The notes beneath the pieces were generated by a model. The model worked only from the letters and a program-made list of their open reading frames with translations, did no database searches and was not told the origin of the DNA. A stretch of 64,000 nt of DNA from Mactromeris polynyma. Its lineage: Eukaryota; Mollusca; Bivalvia; Venerida; Mactridae. Numbering within the stretch: the stretch's first letter is position 1; each line of letters starts with the position of its first letter. Below, in pieces: positions 35,940-48,030 of this stretch. The stretch spans positions 19,239,231-19,303,230 of the forward strand of contig JASFXZ010000014.1 in the NCBI GenBank assembly GCA_032209605.1, in the 5' to 3' direction. Made by a program: the position numbers and the translations under genes.

Positions 35940-37430
35940 TGTGACATAATGTTGTATAGTCGTATAGACTATTAATAATTACAATCATTCACTAAGAGCC
36001 TGCAGGCCTGATGGTATGTATATAAACTGTGGATAGTAAACACTCGGGGCTTGGACTCGGCTTAGAACGAACTTGTGTTGTTGTGGTTTATGTTACAGTG
36101 GTGCCGTGACCAGGATATTGTAGTGACCCTGTCAGCTGTTAGCATGGAGGACAACCCCAGGTGGACACCTAGATAGAACCACCAACCTTCAGTAAGCCAG
36201 CTGGATAGCTTCCTCACACATTCTACATCCTGGATGGGATTCCAACCCTTGGCAGTGAGGGGCAAGTGATTTGAAGTAAGCAACCATAACAACTTGACCA
36301 CAGAGGCCATATAATCTAAGTGAATATTTGAAAACAATAAAATATGGTCAATTGGTTAAAACTGTTTCCAAGAACAGAAAAACTCAACTAAATTTTTATT
36401 AATTGATTTAAAATATGCAAGAATAACATAAATGAATCAGTTTTCTTACTATTTCAATCACACAAAATCATTAAAATAAACAAAATATCATCATTGAATA
36501 AATTTCTACAATGAAAATACCAACCTCGATAAATGAAACCAATTTAATATTGAACACACCCAAACATACACAACAGAAATAACCAATGAAACATGTTTGA
36601 AGAAATATACAAACTGGTTATACATTGTCCTGTGACCAGAGGCAATTTACAATTAAAACTGGAAGTACAGAAATTCAAGAATAAACATTCAAAGAAAATG
36701 AATTAATTTGTTGTTTTTACATGTTTTTCAATTTTAAAGAGCAATAAAATTAACATACAATCACAGATTCATTACTAAAATCACAATTTCCCGACCACAC
36801 AGATATTACCTATATACAGGTTTCTGTTTGAGCAGCACACTATTTTGGTGTTTCTTTTTTAAGTAGCATGAATACAACTATATCATTCCATGATTGACAA
36901 CAGAAACCAATAAGGTTTTGATTTAACAATACATAAATAACTGACAGTAAAATCTTGATTACAAGGTTTAAATCTATATTTAAAAACAAAAATACTTATA
37001 CAAACGTTTAGCTTACTGACCTGTCCTGTCAACTTATCTTAATATGTTCAAATTACTTATCTCAGGTGCATTGAATTGATGTCTTATGTTTAGTTTACAT
37101 ATATAGTTATTGGTTTGTTTGTTTCAGTTTTATAATCATGTTACATTTATTGTTTTTTTCCATATTGTTAGATACAGGTATATATATATTGAGTGTAACT
37201 ATGTTGACATCAAGCTTGGAGGTACAATGTACACTTTTTAAAAAAAATATTTTTTTATGGGAAAGGAAGGCAATGTGACATAATTTTGTATAGTCGTCTA
37301 GACTTTTAATAATTACAATAAAAAATAATGAGCCTCCAGGCCTGATGGTATATATATAAACTGTGGGTTGTAAACACTCGGGGCTCGGTCTCGGCTTGGA
37401 ACGAACTTGTGTTGTTGTGGTTTATGAACA
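35940..37430 (+). mobile_element. Small LTR retroelement without genes (TRIM-like)
   Basis: Direct terminal repeats 35940-36097 and 37274-37430 (158 and 157 bases) start TGTGACATAAT, end in CA and share TATATAAACTGTGG, a TATA-like promoter, and ACACTCGGGGCT. Right after the left repeat comes TGGTGCCGTGACCAGGAT, like primer-binding sites of Bel/Pao or Ty3-type elements. Just before the right repeat is the purine tract GGGAAAGGAAGG. The 1176-base interior has no gag or pol frame and contains a SINE-like block (36110-36310). LTRs differ at roughly 10 % of sites plus small indels, and I see no target-site duplication, so it is not young. Confidence 0.7.
36110..36310 (-). mobile_element. tRNA-like SINE (family D) inside the LTR element
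   Basis: Minus strand: GGTCAAGTTGTTATGGTTGC, CTTACTTCAAATCACTTGCC, CCCTCACTG, then GGTTGGAATCCCATC (B box) and GGAAGCTATCCAGCTGGCTT. The same order is on the plus strand at 54130-54390. Inserted just after the primer-binding site. Confidence 0.75.
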
Positions 37431-37439
37431 GAACAGACA

Positions 37440-38160
37440 TTTTATTCAGACTTGTACATAGTACATCATCTTATTTACATACAGTTTAATATACATAAAT
37501 GTCACAGTGAAAATACATGGTATAATATACAAATTACTTATTAAACCACAAGACAAGTATATGTTATGACTTGTTCTATTATATTGGAATATAACAAATA
37601 AACATGTCAGTTGCGAAAAGGAACAGAATATAGTAATATAATAACTATATTCAATAAGGAACAGTCCGTAGAAGCAACAACGTTGTTATGCCGTCCAACC
37701 ATTGACCTTGTTACTTAATTGATGTCGAATTAAATCTGATAAGTTAGTAATTGATACTGCAAACTTGCCGTCTGCTATTGTCTGACAGCACGATACCATA
37801 ATCAGCAATCTTGTTCACGTTATATGTACATGTATAGATGTCCGAATTTTAATAATGTAATAGTAGTACACGAATCTGAACCTCCAAACCTCGAATCGCT
37901 CGCCAGTTACCCCAGGTTCATAAACGACTACTCGTATTTAGCTCTATAGCAAGAGAATTATTTCATGTGTAAGAATTATCATGAGGTAAAGCCTCTGGTA
38001 AAACATAAATAATGCGTGGTCTTGACATTGAACAGCCAAAATGTTATCAGCTACGCTAACTCTTCTCAGTGGCCTGCTTGTTTCTTACAACTATATATAT
38101 ATAAAACTTATTATTTATTTTACATCGATTGTGAAACAAGTTCTTACAACTTATACTAAT
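37440..38160. other. No gene recognised; possible 3' end signal of the HEPN gene
   Basis: AT-rich. The minus-strand word AATAAA at 38119-38114 lies about 220 bases past the stop codon of the HEPN gene and is a candidate polyadenylation signal. Confidence 0.4.
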
Positions 38161-38315
38161 CATTCTCGATGTCTGCATCCTGGCTACCAACCGGTACTCG
38201 CGCCAAATTCAGGGATCGTGGAGCTCGTGATCAAACTCCGCTCATCGCGGGGCTCGAACTCACGACCTTCGGATCATGTGTCAGGCGCTCTACCCCCTCG
38301 ACAACTGCCTCTCCC
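38161..38315 (-). mobile_element. tRNA-derived SINE, copy 2 (family C)
   Basis: Minus strand: GGGGTAGAGCGCCTGACACA (A-box and anticodon region), AAGGTCGTGAGTTCGAGCCC (B box), GAGTTTGATCACGAGCTCC, AATTTGGCGCGAGTACCGG. It lies in the 3' UTR or just past the HEPN gene, on the same strand. Confidence 0.8.
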
Positions 38316-38338
38316 TTCAAATACAAATGTGATGGATG

Positions 38339-41300
38339 TTATACCTGGTCAATATTTGCAATTCGTCGTAAGTATTTATCTACGGTTTTGATTCTTCTTA
38401 AACCTGTTTTGACTGGTGTCAAATATAGGATTTGTCCCTCTTTATTTTTTAAATGTGGTAAATAGTCTACTATTTTAGGGTCCAACTGTAAGAAGAATTG
38501 GATGACATGCTTGGCAATACCTTCAGGCCGCCGTGTTAAGATATGAAACACAGTATCTCCATTGTTTGTAACCATTGTGAAATCTGCTGCATACCTCAAG
38601 AGACAACCAATGGCGGGGATATTAAGTTCGGTGCATGCAATATGAAGAGGCGTTTGTCCTGATTTGTCTTTAGCATTGACGTCCGAGTCTGGTATGAGTT
38701 GAGTGGCAATGTCATCAAGGTCATTCTGCAAGGCGACGTGCAAAGGAGTACGGCCTTGTTTGTCAGCTTGGCGTTTATTTACTTTGAAATATCGCATTAA
38801 TTTCAGAGCGACGTCGGTGCGTTTCTCTTCGATTGCGTACAGCAAAGGTGTGCGCCCATAGCAATCTTTGACGTTAGGATCCACACTCAAAGATATCAAA
38901 GTATCCACAATCTCATTTCGCCTCCATATAGCTGTATGAAATACTGACATACCCCTCATTACAGAAGATGTGCTCCTGTTTTTCCGATTCAGCGTCATGC
39001 GGAGAGTTTGCTGGGAGCGGTCAACTTGCAGTAACATTTTCACGATTTCAACATATCCTTGCATGATTGCAGTGTGCACTGGGAATTGACCCATCTTGTC
39101 GCTAACATATAACGATGCACCATGCCGAATTAATGTTTGAACAAGAGCTGCATCGCCTAAATCTACCGCAATATGGAGAGGCGTTCGCTTAAATGTTCCG
39201 CCTCTGATATCCAATGGAGAGCCATGTTTAATAAGGATGTTAATAATTTGCTCACGATTGTTATCCGACTCCTGTAGAAGTATCGCCTTGTGTAAAGCAG
39301 TCATGTTCATCGTATTGTGTACACCAGGATTCGCACCGTGTGATAGTAAACACTTAACCGCCTTGTACATGCTTTTGTTTGCAGCGATAATCAACGGATA
39401 ATTACCATTTACGGCGTTCCCTCTATCATTTATGTTTGTGTCGGGCTGTCTGAGAAGCATTTCCAGCACACTGCTACTACTGTAAACTGCAATATGTATA
39501 GCATCACCCGTAACTCGTGCTCCACGGTCAAGAAGTAGCTGTATCAAACGAATTCTTTTAGAATGAATGGCCAGTAGAAACGACATTTCAAGGTTCATCC
39601 ATTTGGCGCCTACAATTCCACTTGACAATACTCTCTCTGCAAATTCCTCTGCGCCGCTGAAAAGCGCGTAATCCAGTAAACGCATGTCTAACCGTGTCAC
39701 GGATAACCCATAGTCCAAGAAACGACCAGACATGGAAAGAATTAACTGATCGAACACATCATTAACCAGACCTTTACTTACAACATACTCAAGGAATGTG
39801 TTCACAAATGCAGTGGAATTAAAAGCATTGTGCTTAATTATTCCGAAGTCAATAAGGTTCCTAAAACACAGCGTGTTTCCACGTTTTCCATATCTTTCAA
39901 GTTCAAGCAGTTTACGATTTTCACTACTCTGGTTCAGCGAATCATCATCTTCACATTCTTCTGGGTTTAAAAGCATGGAACAACACTTCTTTACTAGGCT
40001 TGGAAACATATCCTCGTCAAATACAATTTTGCATTGGTCTGAAGTCTCAGTATAACCTACAACTGTTATGTATTGCATACAAAAATCGCGTAAACATATT
40101 TCGAGAAGCATAGCTGGCTCTTTCTGTCCAAAGGCCAAACCAATTGCATCACAAATTGTACCATGGCTAAACGAAAAATCTCCAGTTTTTCCATTGTACT
40201 TCAAAAATCCTCCAACGTGGCTCTCTAGTGAGAGAAGCATTGTTTTAACAACCGTGTTGTCTAGCGGCCGTCCAAACAACTCCAATATGCGCTTGACATG
40301 CTTCGATGCTGTTGTCACTTCTAGCTCACTTCGATTGAGCGTTCTTTCTTCCTTACCCCATACTAGCAAAAAGGCCAAAAACTTATCGTTTTCTTTACTG
40401 TCACCACCTTTCATGTACATATGTTGCAGATATTTTATGAAGCCTTTATACGGAGCCTTAAAATATTGCGATCCCATTCTGTAGAGTTGCTCATTTTTAC
40501 AAAACTCCGATACGCGCTGAGGAAATCCACAAAGAAACGCTTCCTTTTGGCAGGATGATTGATGTACACATTCCAAAATCATTTTCTTCGATATGTTTCT
40601 CGAAGAGTTTGCTGCGTGTGCTTTCATAATCTCAATCTTTTCGGTTTCTGTCAGCTCGGATGATGTGAGTTGACAGATGTTTATTTCAATGTCCAAAACA
40701 ACGCGGATTGCCCCGATTTCTTCGTCCGATTGATTCAATATATAGGTAACGCATGTGATAATGACGTAAATACGCCTTTCTCGTGCTGCTCTGTGGATAT
40801 CTTTAAGATGTACTCCCCATTTCGCCACGGACCGTCGACTTAGTGAAGTACTCCCATACAAGTCATCTATTATAATCGTCTTTGTCAATTTCAACGACAA
40901 ATCTTCTTGACGCCAGTCCGACGGTTCATGTAAAAGCAGACAGTTGTCTTCATTGCTAATAGATAAGGCTAGTTTTACTGCCATGCTGGTTTTGCCTTCC
41001 CCTCTATGTCCTGATAATACAACAAAATGATGCTTTTCTAGAATATCTTTAGCCTTCTTAAAAGCGGATGTTTCTACGTAGATATTACCCTCCTCGTTGT
41101 GTTCACGAAGAAATTGGTATGTGCTTTCTACAATAAATTATTTAAAATACAAATGTTCATATGTAATCGATCATGTATATAGCAGCAGTTGAAAAGAAGT
41201 GAGAGCTAGAATATTCCATTGTATCACATAACTTGCACTCCAGGTGTGGCATAAAGCAGTAACATAAATATCATATGTAACTAGTTACATAAATAGCCGA

Positions 41301-43470
41301 ATCACAGCACTATTTAAAGTCTATTTAAAGATTGAAAACAATCTATTTATGGTGTTATGGGATAAGCACTCATGTAAGATCCTCTATTAATTGCCCATGA
41401 CATCATTTATGTCATGCCTCTTAGCGGGAACAAATAATTCGATGAATGACATTGCTTAATTCTAGTTGTCTAAACTAAATCAGTTAGAGAAATGTGTAAA
41501 AGGATAAACTTGCACATGGGAGTTCAACAAATGGAAGCAATGCTTTTTGAATTGCTATGCACTCGTGGATTCGCCGATCTTAATCATTCCGACAGTGCTG
41601 CGCTCTCTTTCAGTCAATGTCAATCACGTCATAACCATAGCAACGGAAATCTTATTTGTTTATCTACAGAGTCGGGACCAAAGGAATATATAAGTTATGA
41701 GTACTGCACACACACTGTGACTATTAAGATATTACATGTTTTGCACAACATTGCAGTGAAGTTTACAAAATGTTGTTTATTCAAACGGACATAGAAAGTC
41801 AAACATTTAGATGTGAGAACTTAGAACTTTTATTATGTTTACCTTTTAAACTTCGAAATTGATTGGATAACAAGTTGAATGTTCTTACTTCATCGATTCT
41901 CATCCTAAAATTCCCGATGTGGCAAGCTGATGCCAGACGCAGCATTGCCTGAAACACACGTATTTAAGGGAGTTCAATATACAGTAAATAGTGGTATTTT
42001 TATTGAGATGGTCTAAATATCAAGATTGAATAAAGAGCAAAAAACGTGAAAATGGACATATGAATTGTGTTTTTAATTTTTAGGTGGTCTTATTATTGAG
42101 GTGGTCTTATTATTGAGGTGGTCTCTAAGTGAGGTATTACTGCATATAGTATCGACGAATGAGTAATTACTTAATGTTTGGATTTCACTGTTTTGTTGAT
42201 ACTGAGCACACATCTGTCTTGAGGTCACTGATTTGCAAAACCCTTGTGGATGGGAACTGAGTTTGGAGATCAGTCCCAGAGTGCAGCATTGTCATTGGTC
42301 AATAGAGAGACTATGATCGGAAACTACCAATAAAATGCTTAGTTTTCAGACTGTTTTCCCAGTTTCAAATGAATGACGTCAGCGTCTAAAATCGTGCATA
42401 CTAATTTGTGCAGACGTTGTTGTGAAATAACAAGTTAGTGCTGGTTGACTCTACATGACAGCTTGTTAATACTACTTACATTCGAGTACATATACATGAG
42501 ACAACTGTCCAAAACTGTAATAAATTCCGAATTGGCATTATATTTGTCATTCAATACAATATGATTGTACGATTGGAGAACATAGACATTGCTTGCGTTG
42601 CTATGACTTTACTCAATAGTTAGTGTGTACCCATCCTATATATTGATACCTACGTCTCTAGCTTGATTCCACATCATCGCCAAGTCACCTTCATCTAGTT
42701 CAAGTACATTCGTATGACAAAGCTGAAATGTATAAACGATATGTCTGGTAGCTTCCCCTACCACTGGGTTATTGTGATGTTTTTATTAATGGCGGGGAAA
42801 ACGGTAACGACGCGTCATATCACAGCTTCCTATGAGTATAAAACGTTATTCAGACATCAATAATACAATAAAATTAGCCATGACAAGGCAATGTATCGCT
42901 ATTCTTGCATGGCCTCAGGTATTCTTATTCGCGATTTTATTGAGACAGTTTCACAATATTGACAATGTGATTTGTAGGCAACTAAACCTGGCGACATCTG
43001 TGTATTCCAAGAACACATTGGATGAAAATATTATGATGTTAACTGAATAACTTAGATATGCTTATTTTTACCTTATTTCTTAAGTTCCTTAACCGAACAA
43101 TGTCTGCCTCCTCATCGTGAATACGTGTGTGTATTGCATCGTTTTGTGTGACTTTCCACCAGCGTGAGTGTTTATCGAGTCCGGATACATCTCTCAACAA
43201 CATGACAAGTAACGACATATCAAAGCCATCAGAATTTGGAACGTCACCATATTTCGGATAGAGCATGTTATAATATCGCTTCTTGTAATGTTTCATTAAG
43301 TACTTCTGTTTTTGCAATTCTTGCTTCAGTTTATTCTTTGGAATTTTATTATCAAATGTGGATTTCAGAATACTTGTTCCATGTTTCATCACTAACAAAT
43401 GAAGTCGTAGGTAATGAGCTTCTAATATGTCGTCATCAAACACGACAAATAATTCCATATCGCACGGCAT
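38339..43470 (-). CDS. HEPN (DZIP3-like) - nSTAND NTPase - ankyrin repeat protein, complete
   Basis: Exons: 43470-43072, 42722-42654, 41948-41843, 41127-38339; GT-AG introns of 349, 706 and 715 bases; phases 0, 0, 1 all fit, giving 1120 residues. Start ATG 43470 follows an in-frame TAG. Residues 1-156: DZIP3-like HEPN (MSLLVMLLRDVSGL, then EADIVRLRNLRNK) with R131-N-K-L-C-H136, the R-x4-H signature of HEPN ribonucleases, formed across intron 1. Residues 205-525: nSTAND domain (YVETSAFKKA entry), Walker A GHRGEGKTS 231-239, Walker B IIIDD 276-280, ITC sensor 315-317, winged-helix-like FSFSHGTICDAIGLAFG. Residues about 671-1090: about 12 ankyrin repeats (TPLHIAV type). Known: STAND proteins are ligand-triggered switches; HEPN is often an RNase or an oligomerisation part. 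Inferred: ankyrin sensor, NTPase switch, HEPN effector, cytosolic, immune-type. Confidence 0.92.
41222..41389. mobile_element. TIR MITE copy 2 with adjoining foldback terminus, intron 3 of HEPN gene
   Basis: TATCACATAACTTGCACTCC to GGTGTTATGGGATA is the inverted copy of 20478-20625. It is followed directly by AGCACTCATGTAAGATCCTC, the terminus of the foldback arm found at 20330-20477. Confidence 0.8.
41980..42145. mobile_element. TIR MITE (TA-CAGTAAAACYTC family), copy 2, intron 2 of HEPN gene
   Basis: Starts TACAGTAAATAGTGG and ends GAGGTATTACTGCATA. The repeated GAGGTGGTCTTATTATT unit is present two to three times at the right end. It lies only about 30 bases upstream of exon 3. Confidence 0.75.
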
Positions 43471-43529
43471 GTCTGTGTTCTATTCTGTTACTTAGGCATA
43501 GAGATTAGATTCAACGTGTGTCTTCCTGG

Positions 43530-43540
43530 AATATATATAC
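43530..43540 (-). promoter_or_regulatory. TATA-like box of the HEPN gene
   Basis: Minus strand GTATATATATTCC lies about 65 bases upstream of the ATG at 43470, so a start near 43500 would give a 5' UTR of about 30 bases and no further upstream exon. Inference from position; AT-rich background makes chance matches common. Confidence 0.35.
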
Positions 43541-43559
43541 ATGTACATGTTCATACAAG

Positions 43560-45510
43560 TAAGTATTATATTTTCCTGACACTAGTGTAAAGGAAAAGAA
43601 ATGAAGATAAAAAATCGTATATATATTCTACAACAGTTGTCATGTGTTTATACCTTCATAAGGTTGCTCAATATTTTTGTTGACTGTAATTACATTGTTG
43701 ACAATTTAAGCTGCATTACGTAATACAAAAATAATTATTTTGTGCCATTTTTTTGTAAATATTTGGAAAAGAACATGACATCCTTGTCGATAACTGAAAC
43801 TGTTTTTTATTCACCGCATATATGGTATTATGTGCAAGCAATATAGCATTTAACTCCTGACAAATTCAGATATGAAAACACTTCAGGAGAACGTTTGGTT
43901 ATTTCGTGATCGTTATCAAAACGGTAAATTGAAAATCTCTCTCCTCTCGGTCAAAATCTTTACTAAGCCTACTTTCGTTTTGATGACTAAAATCAGCTAC
44001 TTTCGGTTTAGAGCCATGCCAATATCAAACTCAAAGAATGCCGTTTAGTAACATAAAATGCATTTTGGGTGGTATGAAACTTACATATAGCTATCTGAGA
44101 AGAGAGGAAAATATGAAATGCCGCGTTAAAATCAAAAGATGGGTCAATGTGGTAGGTTTAATTTGTGACCATCTTTGTTCAATGAAGACATAAGTACCAT
44201 CAACTATCCGCACACTTCCTTGATGATGATAAGTCGGTCTTATCGCTGTTTTTATAGCCATCAACCATAATATCCGAGTAATTATAAATTTATCACACAT
44301 ACATGTACACAGACACGGACATGTCCGTAACACAGATAACTCTCGTCTGAATACAAACTTGTTGTGTACCTGCAGTCGCTGCTTTCGATATTCAAGGTTG
44401 AACTGATTACGAAATCGGATCAACTCGACTATTTGGCATTCTCGACAGCTTTCGGATATTTTCGTACACTTCGTAACTCTCCGTCAAATTACGAACATCG
44501 CACTGAACGTAGTTGGCCGATGTTTTCCAAATGGGTTATTTCCTGTACAGAAATTGGAGATATACTATATGCCGGTGCCGGTCTCATCCGGTCTTCGGTC
44601 TCTTCCGGCTTCCGGTCTCTAACGACCGCGAAATAATATATTGAACACACAAAGCTCCGGTCCCATGCGGTACCACGCATAATGGTTTCTATCATTTTGT
44701 CGTAAGTTGAAAAAATAATTACTACTAAGAGCGGTTAGGCTTACTTCGAGTGGTAAATATGAAAACAAAAATTGTGCTTTATGATGAATTGTAGTTGTAT
44801 GGGAGAAGTGAATTCACTGCTTGCTTTGGGGCCATTAAATAAAAATAAAATTTAATAAATGCAGTGAAATATCACATTAAATGCCACTCGGGAAAATATT
44901 GTTTTGAGGCTCACTTGGTTGATCAAATATGATATGATATTTCACTGAACTCAACAAATATTCTCATCAAAGTAACTTTGAATTTAAACACATCCCACTA
45001 GATGTAGATACTGTGTGTAGAGATATAGCTATTTGAGTTCAAAATGCTTTAGTTTCTAACGCACTTTTCAGATTAAGTGTAGTATGTCTATTAAGCCTAT
45101 CCTTTTTAACGACTTTTGTTAAAAGTTTTTTTAATAATTTGCGAATGCACAAGATATTATAGTGTAAACTTTATCGGTATACAACAGCATCTGATATCTG
45201 ATTAAAGCGATGAATCCGGATGCAGCATATTATACAAACTGTTATTTTAACACTTTTTGTAAAGAATTTGGGATAATATAACTATTTATAGAATAGCACT
45301 GAGGTGAAATAGTGATATTCTGTGATGCTAGCATTACAACAACGTATGTATATAAAGTTTAAACAAATAAATAAAACAATATAAGCACAAATAATAAATC
45401 AGCAAATAATTATACTGAGCCATACACGACCGTTACTTCATATTTGCGAAACAAAAATTAGTGCTGCTTTATATCGTTAAATTATTTCATTTTATAGAAA
45501 TACTATTTTT
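43560..45510. other. No gene recognised; CCGGT-rich patch
   Basis: Mostly AT-rich. At 44565-44640 a pyrimidine-rich stretch repeats CCGGTCTC/CCGGTCTT about five times and contains several CpG, contrasting with its flanks. A minus-strand frame at 44091-44423 shows no supported family. Confidence 0.45.
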
Positions 45511-45519
45511 CACTTGTCC

Positions 45520-45755
45520 TCGAAACGAAATATCAGAACATTGTAGGTGTCGTATGAAAGATAAAATATTCATGCTTAAAATTCATTGTATTTATGTTTG
45601 AAGCGCGATTTCGGCAGCGTAAAGATGTCAGGTGTGAAGAGCGTAATCCTCCTACTATATATATACACATATACTATAGAAGGGATAAAGGGAAAGAACT
45701 CTAGAAGGAGTAAATTGAAAGAACACCTGGCAATCTCCAATGGTTATGATACACA
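45520..45755. repeat. Interspersed repeat, copy 2, with palindrome
   Basis: Second copy of the 27880-28190 repeat. It includes TATACACATATACTATAGAAGGG and the GATAAAGGGAAAGAACTC block shared with 19100-19215. Confidence 0.6.
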
Positions 45756-45759
45756 TTTT

Positions 45760-47020
45760 TGCGCAACAAAAGTCTTCTATTTACTAGAAGATTAGTGTAC
45801 AATATTACGGTTTCCCATATTCATTGTGTCGCCATATCGTTTTTCTTGTAGTGGACATGTTCTCACCTATTACATGTATGTCTACATATAAGTATATGTA
45901 CATGTATGTCATATCGTATTGGTGTAGACTTCTTGCCATCTGTTTCGTCTCTATATATGTAGACATGTGTGTATGCAGACAACACAATTAACACGCTGAC
46001 ATACCAAGAGCTATCAAACTACTAGATGATTGCTGTATCCTTGACGTGGCTGTATTTATAAAACGGTATCATTAAGTTGATTTCGAACAGCGGATCATCA
46101 AATCCATTGCAATGGATAACCTTTTTTAAAGAAAGTAATTCTTACAGATGGAACTATCTCGGTTATTTTAAGACTGCTGACTTATTAGGTACTTAATTAT
46201 ATTGTATTGTGTGTGTACTGGACTATATAGCTGTTAAGTTTGAGGTCTGCTGTTAAATCGATTTAATACTCCAGTAACCTGACAGTTCCAAGACTGTAAA
46301 TTGATATGTGGTTATTATTTCTATTTATGTTTTATATGTATTGTAATTTCCCCTTCCCCATGTGCAGTTCTTTGACATTAAATAATATTCATGTTCCCTC
46401 TTCGGTGCGTGACCACTGGCTTTTTTCGCTTGTCCTGTAGTACAGTCCATCCATTCAAACCCATTCATCCTTGTTGTCCGCTTAAATCCTCCATGTTTGT
46501 TTTATTTGTCAGCAAGACCATTCCTTGCTTATCCATTCCCATACATGTTTACCATTGCCCTTCCTCAAACCCTAATGTTTCATAGGCTTCTGTTTCCTTG
46601 GGATCTGTGTGAGGAGGCTTTGACTTGTGTATGTGGCGTTCACTGTAACAACTGTATACTGACAAACTTACACGGGCCTTTGACCTGCCGAAATTGCAAA
46701 ATAAAATTATGCGTCTTCTCAACACAAGTATAATACAGGTATGGTATTTGATATAACATATTAGTTTGAGCAGCAAATAAAACACTCTCTGGATTAGTTA
46801 GCGATTCGGCGGTTTTGAATTATTTATGAAAGACAGAAAGTTAATAGGTTAAATTATTCTTGTATAAAATGTTGATAAAACACTTAACCTTTAAACTCGA
46901 ATAAAGGAGCAGACCTGCGAAACTTCATTTTAAGGAGACACGTGTAAAAATACATGCCTCTTGTCGGTTTAATCAGCTTTTTGAGTCCACACAAATTTAT
47001 TTTACCAAGTATGTTGAACT
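45760..47020. other. No gene recognised
   Basis: AT-rich. Contains ACATGTATGTCTACATATAAGTA-type simple sequence near 45880-45910 and short frames without support. Confidence 0.45.
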
Positions 47021-47022
47021 AA

Positions 47023-47113
47023 GATGAGATAATCCACATATTAAAAGTAAATTACTTTTAAAGTTGTTCGGCGTAAGTCGCGACAAAAGGTAGAATATGT
47101 GGATTATCTCATC
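47023..47113. repeat. Foldback with perfect 20-base ends
   Basis: GATGAGATAATCCACATATT at 47023-47042 is the reverse complement of 47094-47113. The interior has a smaller AAAGTAA/TTACTTT palindrome. Size of about 91 bases suits a very short MITE. Confidence 0.8.
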
Positions 47114-47119
47114 GCACGT

Positions 47120-48025
47120 GGGCAACCTAACTTTCAAACGCCATTACCTGTCTAACAAAACACAATGTATTAGAATATCACATGTTTATTTATTTGGCAG
47201 TCGTTTTATAATTGATGCATTGTATTGTAAATTATTTGCGAAATTATGCACGTGTACCCATTTGAACACTGTCATCTGTTTAATACATACTGTGAACATA
47301 AATAATAGGAATAATAGGACTTTAAAAAACAACTAAGTTAAGATAAGTTGATAGTAAACACGACCATACCCACTTTCCAAAATATGTAAAGCAGCTTAGG
47401 CCTACGGTCGTTATCCAAACTCATTGAAATCAGCCCCTTACTTTAGCTCCATTACTTTCCGCTGTTGGGATCTGACTACACTCCATAAGAGGTCACGTTC
47501 ATATAACCTCTCTAAAATAGATATGCGTAACCAGGTGCTCGGTCAATGAAATTTCACTTTACAAAACCGTGTTTGTCATCTTTCTCAAAATGGCTATATC
47601 GTTTTTTTTGAGTTTCTGTTTCTACTGTTTTTGATGTCCTTCCTGCCGCTTCCGGTTATAAATATTTCCAAAAACGAAACACCACACAAACAACACTTAT
47701 CAACCAAAGAATGTTGCCGTGTAGGAGATAGAGTTGTGTCCAAGGACGCAAACATATTGAAATTGACGAAAATACTTAATCGGAACGTCTTGGTGATCTA
47801 CGCTCAAATAGAATTTACGGATCTTGCCGGAGATCGACGAATATTCATAACTCTATACCAAAGCATTTTGCAGCCGACGATTTGATTGGCTTCTCAAAGG
47901 ACACAAGAACGTGACCTGTATTGTGCAGTCATCAGATCCAGTTAGCGTATAGTATAGGAGCGTGCGATTGGAGCTGATTTTATTGAAATTGCGTCGTTAT
48001 CATGCCTATTATCTTCAGGAGTAGT
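47120..48025. other. No gene recognised
   Basis: AT-rich sequence. A frame at 47631-47885 has mixed composition but neither splice signals nor a known motif. Confidence 0.45.
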
Positions 48026-48030
48026 ATTAA

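Noticed and set aside
35940..37430. Remains of an endogenous retrovirus
   Set aside because: No gag, pol or env-like frame; size and structure fit a non-autonomous LTR retrotransposon.
44091..44423. Minus-strand frame with IVDGTYVFIEQ, resembling a DDE transposase motif
   Set aside because: Only about ten residues fit; the rest of the catalytic domain is missing.
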